Shown here piece after piece: positions 52,654 through 62,144 of a stretch of DNA of 64,000 nucleotides (within the stretch, counting starts at the first letter, position 1; every line of letters begins with the position of its first letter). Under the pieces are notes generated by a model that saw only the letters and a program-made list of their open reading frames with translations, did no database searches and had not been told where the DNA came from. This DNA is from JALEFZ01 sp039817415. GTDB lineage: Bacteria; Bacteroidota; Bacteroidia; J057. The translations under genes and the position numbers were made by a program. The DNA lies in contig JBCBVV010000029.1 in NCBI GenBank assembly GCA_039817415.1, positions 23,066 to 87,065 on the forward strand. The letters run 5' to 3'.

Positions 52654-54974
52654 AAGTCTATGCTACATCCAATTCGAACTTGCCTCCCTAGTTGAGGATT
52701 GGCCCTTAAGGCAATTTGCCCTTCTGATGCTTCCAGTCCTGTCTGAATTTCATTGTTGAGGTTATGGAACGATAGGAATCCTCTAAGATAAGGGGAAAAA
52801 GAATAGGAGAAACTCAGGTCAATGTTTGAGAAACCCCAATTATTAGTAATGTTCTGGCTGCTTAACTGAGCCGGAGGAATATATCTCGGAATAGACTCTC
52901 CTAACCATTTAAAGTAGGCGTTGACATGGAAATCCTTAAAGGGTTCCATATTGATTTTCCAAAGTGCCATCCATCGAGGTACCAATCTCACTCCATCTAA
53001 ATCAAAGGTCCTGTCCAACTGCTGTAAATCTTGGGAAGTAATCACTTCAGATCCACTATTTATATTAAACGAAAACTCTGTGTTTAGCTTCAATTTGGGA
53101 ATAAGATCTCTACCTCTTAGCAAGAATTGTAGGGTAGTTAAATCCAAGGTTGCCTCTGGATTGTTGGCAGCTAAGGCTGAATCTCTATTTTGGGGAAGGG
53201 TTCCAATAAGAAAATTGAGCTGGACCACATTGCTAAACTCTTGGTAGGAGAAGTTGAATTCCAAAGAAAAGTTATCTCCTATATCTTGGCGTAAACCAAT
53301 ATCGGTTAAAGAGTAGTTTTCAGGACTTAAGGTATTTCTCGTACCCGCATTTACCAGTAAAGAATCGCGGAGATCGACAACCTCCAAAGGGAAAGAATTG
53401 GTAATGAAAGAATTAACCGGTCCTCTAAAAGCTGTTCCTGCCGATCCCTTGATCAAGGTGGTAGGCGTTAATCTGTATTGAAGCGCTAATTTTGGATTAA
53501 TCGATCTTCCATAGATATTACTCCCATCAAAACGTCCACTTAAAACAAAAGAGAACTTTCCAAAATTCCCATATGATTGGAGAAATCCTCCAAAAGTAGC
53601 GTACCTGGTGGAATTGAAGATGACTTGATTCGGGATTCCAAAATTTAAACTTGAGGATTTCCCGAAGGGTAAATAGTTACCAGGTTCAAAGGGAGAAAGT
53701 AGGTTCGTAAACAAAGGCAAGATTCCTGAAATTTGTAGGAAAATTCCTCCCGTTAAATCAATCTGCTTGTAAGGACTGAACGTGATCAGTTCCTCAAGAT
53801 AAATTTCATCGGAAGCTGCATAGAGATAGGTTTTTCCCTCATTTTCCTCTCGATATGTAGTGGATAAGGAGGAGTTTGGATCGGTCCTCATCCTTGAATA
53901 CACTAAATTGGTTTGAGAGTTCCAGTTTCTCTCTTTGATGTCATAGGTGAAGGCAAGTCGGGTATAGGTCTCTCCATAATAACTCTCTGGATCTGCATAG
54001 TGATAGTATAGAGGATTCAGGCCAGTAGAACTGTGTTGCCTTCTGTACATCCTGATATAGGAGGCTTGTAGGTTTCGAAACTGGAATTGAAGGCCAACCA
54101 TCTGATTGAGGTTGGGGATTTCTCTAATCAAAGGGTCAGTAGGTGTCCCTCGGTAGTTGGGAGGAAAATACGTTTGGACAAAACTATCTGTACCCGCTAA
54201 GGCTTGAATTTCAGGACTCAAATAAGTAATAGGATCGTAGAAGTTTATTTCATTTTGAAAGGTGTTAATATCTTCTCTGCCTCCTACCTGAGCCATGATT
54301 TGATAATTTAGGATGTTGTCATTCTTGCCCAACTTCCCACCTGTAAAGACACTCACATGCCCACCTGCATTGAGGCCCCCAAGCACATCAAAGGTCCCAT
54401 AAGGAGTATCATCCTCGCTCCTGGTGATGATATTGATCACACCCACCATGGCATCTGCCCCGTAGAGAGAGGAGGAAGGGCCAAAAATAATCTCAATTCG
54501 TTCTGCCTGGCGAATGGGCAATTGACCTCCCAATTGAAAACCTCCAATAGGGGCATTTTGTAAAAAGAGTCCATTAAGAAGAATTTTGGCGTAGGTATTT
54601 CCAATGAGCCCCCCCATTAGAAATTGATCCCCCAGCAAGGCGGAACCCGGTCTAGAGACGGCTATCCCCGGTACATGTTGAAGGACTTCTGCCAATGTGG
54701 TATAATTTCCTTCGATGATTTCTTCTCTACTGACGATGTAAATATTCAAAGGGATATCGCCCAGTTTCTTTTTGGATCGGATGGCTGAAAAGACTTCCTG
54801 TTTTTCTACTGTTTCAGGTTTTCTTAAATCCTTAGTGCCTAGGTATGCACGTTTCTTTTCAACAAAAGGAATACTGTCTTGAGCAATTGAGACAGGGCCA
54901 CCCATCATCATCAACAGCCAAAGTGGAAGCACAAGGAAAGGTACATGAAAACACTTCTTTAAATCTTGCATCAT
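52650..54974 (-). CDS. TonB-dependent outer-membrane receptor
   Basis: The 774-residue protein has a signal peptide (ends VSIAQ) and a short acidic/basic region with an energy-coupling-type segment. A plug domain follows (about 70-190: VPGIAVSRPGS, LNGLFLQNAPIGG, RIEIIFGPSSSLYGADAMVGVINIIT). The rest, about 570 residues, is the beta-barrel. There is no CarboxypepD-like or SusD partner, which argues against a polysaccharide-utilisation SusC and for a small-ligand or vitamin/siderophore-type receptor. It opens a three-gene unit with a histidine kinase (ATGA overlap) and a cyclase, so it may pass occupancy information to that kinase. Confidence 0.93.
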   Translation of the reverse strand: MMQDLKKCFHVPFLVLPLWLLMMMGGPVSIAQDSIPFVEKKRAYLGTKDLRKPETVEKQEVFSAIRSKKKLGDIPLNIYIVSREEIIEGNYTTLAEVLQHVPGIAVSRPGSALLGDQFLMGGLIGNTYAKILLNGLFLQNAPIGGFQLGGQLPIRQAERIEIIFGPSSSLYGADAMVGVINIITRSEDDTPYGTFDVLGGLNAGGHVSVFTGGKLGKNDNILNYQIMAQVGGREDINTFQNEINFYDPITYLSPEIQALAGTDSFVQTYFPPNYRGTPTDPLIREIPNLNQMVGLQFQFRNLQASYIRMYRRQHSSTGLNPLYYHYADPESYYGETYTRLAFTYDIKERNWNSQTNLVYSRMRTDPNSSLSTTYREENEGKTYLYAASDEIYLEELITFSPYKQIDLTGGIFLQISGILPLFTNLLSPFEPGNYLPFGKSSSLNFGIPNQVIFNSTRYATFGGFLQSYGNFGKFSFVLSGRFDGSNIYGRSINPKLALQYRLTPTTLIKGSAGTAFRGPVNSFITNSFPLEVVDLRDSLLVNAGTRNTLSPENYSLTDIGLRQDIGDNFSLEFNFSYQEFSNVVQLNFLIGTLPQNRDSALAANNPEATLDLTTLQFLLRGRDLIPKLKLNTEFSFNINSGSEVITSQDLQQLDRTFDLDGVRLVPRWMALWKINMEPFKDFHVNAYFKWLGESIPRYIPPAQLSSQNITNNWGFSNIDLSFSYSFSPYLRGFLSFHNLNNEIQTGLEASEGQIALRANPQLGRQVRIGCSIDL

Positions 54975-55355
54975 AGCCTGGCTGGATTCAAGTGAGTTTG
55001 CTTGTGATCATTCTTTGACAAGCTTGCCTGTAGAATACTTCGATTGGGTGAGTAAATCTATCAAAATCTCCTTAATCAGAAATTATAAAAACTCAATCCA
55101 ATAGGAAAGACAGGAAAAATAAGCCAAAGTTTAGTTTATGGTCAGGCAATTAAGCAGAACGCAGAAGGATTTCTATGGAGGCAGAACTCCTTACTTTGGC
55201 CTATGGTTTTTGTTTGTATACACTAAAGACTGAATGACTGGCTATTGTGTAGACAGTGGAATTTCTAGCTAGGATCGAAAGGGAATTGCTTCAAAAAGTT
55301 AGATCAAGGTCCTATTTATCTTATCCTAGAAGTGCGTTTATTAGGTTCGGTCATC
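54975..55355. other. 381-base intergenic region upstream of the receptor operon
   Basis: It separates the hybrid kinase gene from the TonB-receptor gene, both on the minus strand, and should hold the receptor operon promoter. No strong hairpin with T run follows the hybrid kinase stop. I see no RNA or small gene. Confidence 0.55.
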
Positions 55356-57593
55356 TTATTCAAACCACTTTTGTATAATGTCTTCGAGATGGGATTTTTT
55401 GATGGGTTTGGGTAGGAAATCATCCATTCCTGAGGCTAGGCATTTTTCTCGGTCTCCTGGAAGGGCATTTGCGGTAAGGGCAATGATGATTGAACTTCTT
55501 CCCTTGTCATGAAGTCCTTCTCTGATCAATCTTGTGGCAGTATATCCATCCATTTCTGGCATTTTGCAATCCATCAAGATAAGGTCAAAATCGTGACTTA
55601 CCGCTAAACCAACGGCTTCTTTGCCATTGGAAGCAATGCTTGGGGTATACCCCATCGCGCACAGCATCTTTTTGGCAATAGTTTGGTTAACTGTATTGTC
55701 GTCCACCAAAAGAACGGACAGGGAGGAAGGGAAAGGATCATTCTTCCTTGGCTGACTGATGAAATTAGGCTTGGGTAGAGAATGAGAAGGTGTGGTTAAG
55801 TCAACCAACCTATCTCTGAGTACGAGAGGATTGACTGGCATAGGAAGGCTTGTTTCGATCTGTATGCTTGGGATTGTTGCCTGTTTGAATCTCTTCTTTT
55901 GCAATTTAACAATTGATAGAAGCCCTTTGTCCACCAAAGGATGTAGCTTTCCAAGTGTATCTTGGTAGCCATTAAATTGTGTTTCTTCTAAAAGAAGAAT
56001 GGATTTTTTATCCTGAGGGAAAACCGACAGATCATGAAGTTCTTCTATGTAGGTGGATTCAAAATTCCAGCTAGTCAATTGTTCCACAAGACTATGGCTC
56101 AATTCCTGATTGTTAACCTTGACAAAGACTCTTGGAAATCTATGTCTTTGGGATAACTGTTTCGAAGAAGGACGCTTGGATTCAAGCCTTACGGTAAAGA
56201 AAAATGAGCTTCCTTTTCCTTCTTCACTTTCAACCCATAGATCTCCCTTCATGAGTTCTATGATCTGTTTGCTAATCGGGAGTCCCAAGCCTGTTCCGGT
56301 AGTGTGATGGTGATCTGTGTCCTCAATTTGTTGAAATACCTGAAAGATTTTCTCTTGTTGTGAGGCAGGTATACCAACCCCACTATCCCTGACTTCAAAC
56401 TGAAGGGTAGTAAAAGGGAATTTGACGTTGATGACCTTTACATAAATTCCAACCTGCCCTTTGGGTGTAAATTTTATCGCATTCTGTAGGAGGTTCAATA
56501 GCACCTGCATCAAACGAATCTGGTCTGATCTCACCCAGATATCGGCTTTGGGATCCAGTTGATAGATTAATTCTAACTTGTTTTCAAAGGCTTTATTGGA
56601 TAATAAGGCAAGGGTATCTTCGATCGGGCTGGACAAATGGAACCAGCTGTGGTTCAAGCTAAGGTTACCAGATTCTATTTTAGAATAGTCTAGGATATTA
56701 TTGATCAGATGAAGAAGGTTATCATTGCTTCTCTGTAATACCTGAACAAGTTCTTCTTGTTCTTCATCTAGTTTGGTCTCATTCAAGAGAGAGGTAATTC
56801 CTAAGATACCGTTGAGGGGAGTTCTGATTTCATGGCTCATACTGGAAAGAAAGGCGCCTTTGGCTTCTGTCGCTTTTTCGGCCTTATCCACCGCTTCCAC
56901 CAATTCCGCTTCCCTTTTTAAAATCACCTCATTTAGCTTTCGTTGTTTTGCCAGTAAATCAAGATTTTCCTGATTTTGTTTACTCAGAATTTCTTGAAAC
57001 TGGTTCTTCATGAAGCTATACTGTCGAAGGATATATAGGAAAAATCCAAGGCAGACAAAGCCGAGAAGGAGAAATAACAATCGATCTTTAGGTCCTGTCG
57101 TAACTTCGATTCTCCTTTCTAATTCTATTCCGCTCACGCTTATCCAAAGTATAGCTCCCATCGTCGCGAGAAAATGAGCGGTAAAATACAAGCTCCAACG
57201 CATCCCGAGTGTAAAATGGGCCAGGGCAATCAAGGCCATGAATATCATGATATAGACCCTAGGAGGTTCTGCCGCCAGAAAATAGAATAGGTTTATCTGA
57301 ATGCCGAGATAGATAAAATGAAGGAATAGGATGCTAGCTAACCTTACATTTTTACGATACCTGATGATCAAGATAGGGATGAAATAAATTGACGTCAGGG
57401 CCATGTTTAACAATGCCTGCATCAATTTTTGGTCAAGGCTCTGGAAATAGGTAAGGATACTGATACTATAGCCCATGACTACTGCGGCCACAGCGAGATT
57501 GGCTACCATGGTAGCTTTTAGTTTTTCCTGTAGGTTAAGGGAAGAGCCTTCAAGTTGTAAGAGCCAATCTTTTCTCATAACTGGGAGAACCAA
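55356..57593 (-). CDS. Hybrid sensor histidine kinase with C-terminal receiver
   Basis: The 745-residue protein starts with six membrane helices (about 30-190), so its sensor is in the membrane. A coiled coil leads to HisKA with His254 in MSHEIRTPLNG, and HATPase motifs LLQNAIKF, DSGVGI and GTGLGLPISKQIIELM. Residues about 490-600 have alpha/beta receiver-like spacing but no acceptor Asp, suggesting a pseudo-receiver. The last domain (about 625-745) is a true receiver with LLVDDN, Asp675 in LILMDCKMPEMDG and KPIKK. No DNA-binding output is present, so phosphate must pass to another protein. It is a likely companion of the downstream receptor operon by position only. Confidence 0.93.
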   Translation of the reverse strand: MVLPVMRKDWLLQLEGSSLNLQEKLKATMVANLAVAAVVMGYSISILTYFQSLDQKLMQALLNMALTSIYFIPILIIRYRKNVRLASILFLHFIYLGIQINLFYFLAAEPPRVYIMIFMALIALAHFTLGMRWSLYFTAHFLATMGAILWISVSGIELERRIEVTTGPKDRLLFLLLGFVCLGFFLYILRQYSFMKNQFQEILSKQNQENLDLLAKQRKLNEVILKREAELVEAVDKAEKATEAKGAFLSSMSHEIRTPLNGILGITSLLNETKLDEEQEELVQVLQRSNDNLLHLINNILDYSKIESGNLSLNHSWFHLSSPIEDTLALLSNKAFENKLELIYQLDPKADIWVRSDQIRLMQVLLNLLQNAIKFTPKGQVGIYVKVINVKFPFTTLQFEVRDSGVGIPASQQEKIFQVFQQIEDTDHHHTTGTGLGLPISKQIIELMKGDLWVESEEGKGSSFFFTVRLESKRPSSKQLSQRHRFPRVFVKVNNQELSHSLVEQLTSWNFESTYIEELHDLSVFPQDKKSILLLEETQFNGYQDTLGKLHPLVDKGLLSIVKLQKKRFKQATIPSIQIETSLPMPVNPLVLRDRLVDLTTPSHSLPKPNFISQPRKNDPFPSSLSVLLVDDNTVNQTIAKKMLCAMGYTPSIASNGKEAVGLAVSHDFDLILMDCKMPEMDGYTATRLIREGLHDKGRSSIIIALTANALPGDREKCLASGMDDFLPKPIKKSHLEDIIQKWFE

Positions 57594-57675
57594 TACCTTA
57601 AGATATGGGTATCTCTTCAGAATATGAAAATAATTTCATATGAATTATATGTGCCAAGAATCTAATCTGGCTAAT

Positions 57676-58620
57676 TTATTGGCCATCTCCCTTATTATGA
57701 GGAGGTTGAGCTTTTGTCCTTTCTTTCTCAGAAGAGGGGACATAATACCTTACGTAATCCCACTCCATGACGGTGGTAGGTAGTTTTACTTCAGGTTGAA
57801 AGGCATCTGCTAGACTTCCACCGATAGCGAGGTTGCAGATGATAAATCTATCCTCTTTTAATTCTGTTTGATTCCCAATAAAGTAGGTTGCGTAGGGCTT
57901 CCCGTTAAAATAATAGGTACATGTATCCCCGGCTATCTTGGCGCCCACTGTATGCCATTCGTAGGGTTTTAAATCCCCGGCTTTCCCCATATTAGTCGCA
58001 AATCGCCAGTTGTGGGGCCAGCCACTTTGGCCTTGGCTGTTGGTATTCGCGTTATTCTCAATTGGGTTAAAGTGGCAAGTTCCAAAAGGAGTGTATAGGC
58101 CATCGTCATTTCCAGTTCCGTTGTCAGCATCATCATCCGAACCTACCCATTCCATAAAGTCATTCTCTCCGCAACTAGGCCATCCTCTTCCGGAGGGAAC
58201 CGTATGTTCAGCAACGGATTTGTCTTCATGCCTGTAGCCCATGCTCCAAAATGCTGCGAAAATAGAGTTATGGTAAGTTCCCGTAAACCTTACCCTAGCT
58301 TCATAATACCCATCACCAAACTCCCTTTTATCCTTGGAATTAAATCGTCCTGATTCTATGCGATTGTCAACAGAGTCCCATCTGGAGGTGATTTTCAAGG
58401 AACCTTCCTGTACTGAAATAGCATCTTCTGTATACCATTGTTGCTCTTGATTGGCCCAGTAGAATGAACCAAGCTCAACATTCCAATTTGCAGCATTTAG
58501 ACTATCTCCGTCAAATTCATCAGACCAATGGAGGTCGTAATCGGCTGGAGCTTGTCCAAAAAGAAGTGATCCAATGAAAAAAAATGAAGCAAAAAATAGG
58601 GGGCAAATGTTCCTTTTCAT
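57676..58620 (-). CDS. Secreted GH16 endo-beta-glycanase
   Basis: With the start at MKRNICP (58620) the protein has 314 residues and a clear signal peptide (ends LLFGQ); eight in-frame codons lie upstream but do not improve it. The GH16 fold opens with HWSDEFDGDSLNAANW. The catalytic motif ExDxxE is present as GENDFMEW (Glu152, Asp154, Glu157), with Asn in the second position where many family members have Ile. Aromatic QEQQWYTEDA and the final VMEWDYVRYYVP are typical of the laminarinase-like branch. It probably cuts beta-1,3/1,4-glucan or a related marine galactan. No T9SS tail or CBM. Confidence 0.92.
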   Translation of the reverse strand: MKRNICPLFFASFFFIGSLLFGQAPADYDLHWSDEFDGDSLNAANWNVELGSFYWANQEQQWYTEDAISVQEGSLKITSRWDSVDNRIESGRFNSKDKREFGDGYYEARVRFTGTYHNSIFAAFWSMGYRHEDKSVAEHTVPSGRGWPSCGENDFMEWVGSDDDADNGTGNDDGLYTPFGTCHFNPIENNANTNSQGQSGWPHNWRFATNMGKAGDLKPYEWHTVGAKIAGDTCTYYFNGKPYATYFIGNQTELKEDRFIICNLAIGGSLADAFQPEVKLPTTVMEWDYVRYYVPSSEKERTKAQPPHNKGDGQ

Positions 58621-58957
58621 GATGATCTTATTGCTGCATTCCAACCTGAGAAAGAATGCAAGAGTAGCATTAATGGTCCTTGTTTATTGCTGGTGCTCAG
58701 GATAAAATCAACTTAAAAAAATGAATGAGGGAAGCCTAATATATGATTACAACAATACTACAACGGGCATCTAGAAACATGAAACTTTGTAGCTAAGAGC
58801 CTGATTTCCCATACTTTACAAAGGCATATGGTATATAAATTTAGCTATTTATGTAAAAATGAAAATCGGCAGAATAAATAAAATTAAATTTTGGACTATT
58901 GTTAAGAACTCCCTTCTCCCACCCCTATACATCTTCTTAACCACAGATACGACCTAG
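58621..58957. promoter_or_regulatory. Divergent promoter region of the two secreted glycan genes
   Basis: This 337-base AT-rich stretch lies between the GH16 gene and the DUF5060 gene. GTTAAGAA (58901-58908) and TTCTTAAC (58934-58941) form an inverted repeat spaced by 25 bases, ending 16 bases before the plus-strand start; they could form a leader stem or a two-site operator. No open frame is supported. Confidence 0.45.
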
Positions 58958-61900
58958 ATGAAAACCTATCTTATTAGTCTTGTTTGCTCTTGCTTTATGT
59001 TGGGTACTGTACTCACAGGCCAAACTATTTCCAGTCTAACTCTAATCGATCCAACCACAGACCAAGCCGTGGGAAGCATTCAGGAAGGTGATACCATTTA
59101 TACTGATACTTATCCTACCATAAATATTCGAGCTGATGTTTCTGCTTCGGTTGGAAGTGTGAGATTTTTCCTAAACGGGAATATCAACCAAACGGAGAAT
59201 GTTGCTCCTTTCGCGATGTGGGGAGATACAAATGGAGATTATAACGAACACAGTCCTGGAGTTGGCTCTTACGAAATCAAGGCAATTGCCTATTCTGGCG
59301 GAAATGCCTCGGGAAATTCAAGTCCTGAATTCATTCGAAATATTGTAGTGGCTAACCGCCCTTCTCAACCGATTGATCCACCAGCGAATCCAGGTACAGG
59401 GGCAGTAAGCCTTTCAGGGGAATTAAGGAAATGGCATAAAGTAACTCTTTCCTTTGATGGCCCCTCATATCAGGAATCAGATGTGTCGCCCAACCCTTTT
59501 CTGGATTACAGAATGGAAGTTACCTTCACCCAAGGGAATCAATCCTTTGTCGTGCCAGGTTATTTCGCAGCTGACGGCAATTCGGCTGAGAGTAGCGCGA
59601 GTTCAGGTAATGTCTGGCGTGTTCACTTCCGCCCTAATACAACTGGTCAATGGGATTATACAGTCTCCTTTAAGCTAGGTGAAGAAGCTGCTGTCAATCC
59701 ACAAAGTGGGGTGGGATTGGCTCCTTTAGATGGTCAAAGTGGGAATTTTACGATCAATAACACCAATAAGTCTGGGGTTGATTTTCGTACCAAAGGGCAA
59801 CTCCAATATGTTGGCAAACGCTATTTACAGTTTGCAGAGACAGGAGAGTATTTCCTCAAGGCTGGTGCCGATTCTCCAGAAAATTTCCTTGCCTATACCG
59901 ATTTTGACAATACACCTATCCAAGGTAACAAAGGAAACATCCATACTTTTGGGCCGCATCTAGGGCATTGGAACAATGGAGATCCGACTTGGCAAGGAGG
60001 AAAAGGAAAAAGCATCATTGGGGCCGTTAACTACCTCTCCAACCAAGGCCTAAATGCGCTCTCTATGTTACTGTACAGTAGAAATGGGGATGATGATCGA
60101 ATTTATCCTTATACCACCAGAAATACTTTTGAGCACTTTGATTGTTCAAAATTAGATCAATGGGAAATTGTGTTGGATCATGCTGAGCATAAGGGCTTAT
60201 ACCTCCATTTTAAACTCTCCGAAACTGAAAATGACCAAGATCACAACGGTGGGGGCCTAGGTTCCGATCGAAAATTGTACTACCGAGAAATGATCGCCCG
60301 TTTTGGCCACCATCTCGCCCTCAATTGGAATATCTCTGAAGAGATTACCATGAGTGAAAATGAGATCAGAGATGCCCTGAACTACTTTCAAAACAATGAT
60401 CCATACCAGCATTTGAGAGTATTTCATACCTACCCAGGGCAGAAACAAAGTCGATATACTCCGTTCTTAGGGGGAAATGAACTGAATGGCGCTTCACTAC
60501 AGATTAATCCCAATAGTGAAGGGCCATTCTATGAGGTGATAAAGGAATGGGTAGATCAATCTAATGACGCCAGCTCTCCTTGGGTAGTAGCTTGCGACGA
60601 ACAAGGACCTGCCAGCACAGGTGTCCCTGCTGATAACGGTCCAAATGACCTACATGATTTCGAACGCAAAAACTTACTCTGGGCTGGCTTTCTTGTAGGA
60701 GGAGCTGGATTGGAAGTTTATACCGGAGGTTCTGATCAGAGCTTGGAAGATTATGCAAGCCGGGAGAATTTCTGGGAATTGTGTGACATCGCCCTTCGAT
60801 TTTTCAAAGATGAAGGAATTCCTTTTTGGAACATGACCTCTGCAGATCAGCTGGTTTCGGAAGGATTTTGTATGGCGGGAAAGACAGATGGAGACCAGCC
60901 TGTATATCTTTTGTATCTGCCAGATGGATTAGATGCTAACAGCGATTTAGCCTTATTCATTAATTCTTCCGTACAGGCTAACTATACGATTGAATGGTTC
61001 AATCCAAGAACAGGAGGAAGTCTCCAAAACGGCAGTATAATTGCCACCTCAGATACAGGTCAGGTAGTCTTAGGGACACCCCCCAACCAAAGCAATCAAG
61101 ATTGGGTGATAGTTGTGAGAAGCAACGATAGCACGAATGGTGATCCCGTATTAGGGGGTGGTTCTGCACCCAATGATGGGATTGATCCATCTTGTGTATA
61201 TGTGATGGAGGATGGTTTGTTGGTCATCGAAATGGAATCCGCCAAACGAACGGATGATTGGGTGGTAGAAAATACACGTTCAGGAGCCAAGGGAAATGGC
61301 TACATTTTGTGGACTGGAAATCAATACTTTAATCAGACAGGCAATGGCGAAATGACCTACCGCATTTATATTCCTGAATCGGGTACTTATCGGTTCAATT
61401 GGCGGGTAGGCATATTTGCTGGAAATGATGGAACAGAACATAACGATACATGGCTAAAGATCAATGCAGATGATTTTTATGGTCAAAAGTCCAATGGGAG
61501 TACCGTTCACCCTAAGCCAAGTTGTAACCAAACCAATGATTGTCCCAATGGATCTACCAAGGACGGATTCTTCAAGATTTACGGTGGAAGTTTGAATAAC
61601 TGGGCCTGGGCTGCCAGGACCAGCGACCACGATGCGCACGATATCTATGCTAGATTTGATGCCTCTGGGATTTACACCTTTACCATCAATGCCCGTTCTT
61701 CCTATCATGGTATCGACCGCATGGTCATGTGGAAAGTAAATGATGTCTCTCAATCCGCAGCGCAGAATATAAACAATCCCGCTTCGCCTATAGATTGTTC
61801 TGGCTTGGTCAATGTCCAAGCATTACCAGAGTTAGATGCAAAGGTATTTGGTCGCCATGCTAGCCTGTTTATGGAGCTTCCTAAGGCATTGCCCACCCAT

Positions 61901-62056
61901 TATGAGGTGATTGACCTGCAAGGTAGACTGATCCTTCAGGGAGATTTTATAACAGGATATCATGAGGTGCCTGTTCCTGTTACAAAAGGGATTTATGTGG
62001 TCAGGTTGCAGAATGCCAAGGGGGTTTTAACAAGGAAGGTTGTGCTAGGGGAGTAG
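58958..62056 (+). CDS. Secreted DUF5060 multidomain glycan-acting protein with T9SS tail
   Basis: The 1032-residue protein has a signal peptide (about 1-21), an immunoglobulin-like domain (25-130), a DUF5060 domain (about 152-268, LRKWHKVTLSFDGPSY), a catalytic-looking TIM-barrel region (about 275-640), a collagen-binding-2-like beta domain (about 650-715), a carbohydrate-binding-like beta sandwich (about 745-945) and a type IX secretion sorting tail (about 965-1032, ending GIYVVRLQNAKGVLTRKVVL). The barrel has Glu461 in WNISEE and Glu548 in ACDEQGPA, which would suit an acid/base and nucleophile pair of a clan GH-A enzyme. The family is uncharacterised to my knowledge. Divergent pairing with GH16 suggests a shared glycan. 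Confidence 0.85.
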   Translation: MKTYLISLVCSCFMLGTVLTGQTISSLTLIDPTTDQAVGSIQEGDTIYTDTYPTINIRADVSASVGSVRFFLNGNINQTENVAPFAMWGDTNGDYNEHSPGVGSYEIKAIAYSGGNASGNSSPEFIRNIVVANRPSQPIDPPANPGTGAVSLSGELRKWHKVTLSFDGPSYQESDVSPNPFLDYRMEVTFTQGNQSFVVPGYFAADGNSAESSASSGNVWRVHFRPNTTGQWDYTVSFKLGEEAAVNPQSGVGLAPLDGQSGNFTINNTNKSGVDFRTKGQLQYVGKRYLQFAETGEYFLKAGADSPENFLAYTDFDNTPIQGNKGNIHTFGPHLGHWNNGDPTWQGGKGKSIIGAVNYLSNQGLNALSMLLYSRNGDDDRIYPYTTRNTFEHFDCSKLDQWEIVLDHAEHKGLYLHFKLSETENDQDHNGGGLGSDRKLYYREMIARFGHHLALNWNISEEITMSENEIRDALNYFQNNDPYQHLRVFHTYPGQKQSRYTPFLGGNELNGASLQINPNSEGPFYEVIKEWVDQSNDASSPWVVACDEQGPASTGVPADNGPNDLHDFERKNLLWAGFLVGGAGLEVYTGGSDQSLEDYASRENFWELCDIALRFFKDEGIPFWNMTSADQLVSEGFCMAGKTDGDQPVYLLYLPDGLDANSDLALFINSSVQANYTIEWFNPRTGGSLQNGSIIATSDTGQVVLGTPPNQSNQDWVIVVRSNDSTNGDPVLGGGSAPNDGIDPSCVYVMEDGLLVIEMESAKRTDDWVVENTRSGAKGNGYILWTGNQYFNQTGNGEMTYRIYIPESGTYRFNWRVGIFAGNDGTEHNDTWLKINADDFYGQKSNGSTVHPKPSCNQTNDCPNGSTKDGFFKIYGGSLNNWAWAARTSDHDAHDIYARFDASGIYTFTINARSSYHGIDRMVMWKVNDVSQSAAQNINNPASPIDCSGLVNVQALPELDAKVFGRHASLFMELPKALPTHYEVIDLQGRLILQGDFITGYHEVPVPVTKGIYVVRLQNAKGVLTRKVVLGE

Positions 62057-62071
62057 CTAGAGTAGGGTAAC

Positions 62072-62125
62072 AAAACAAAGCTGCTGGGAATAAGATATTT
62101 CATGTGTTTTCAGCAGCTTTGTTTT
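62072..62125 (+). terminator. Rho-independent terminator
   Basis: AAAACAAAGCTGCTG pairs with CAGCAGCTTTGTTTT, extended by a GGAA/TTTT inner stem with a 16-base loop. It ends the DUF5060 gene, and the A run gives it a T tail on the minus strand too. Confidence 0.8.
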
Positions 62126-62144
62126 GAGCTATGGGTAGGAAAAA

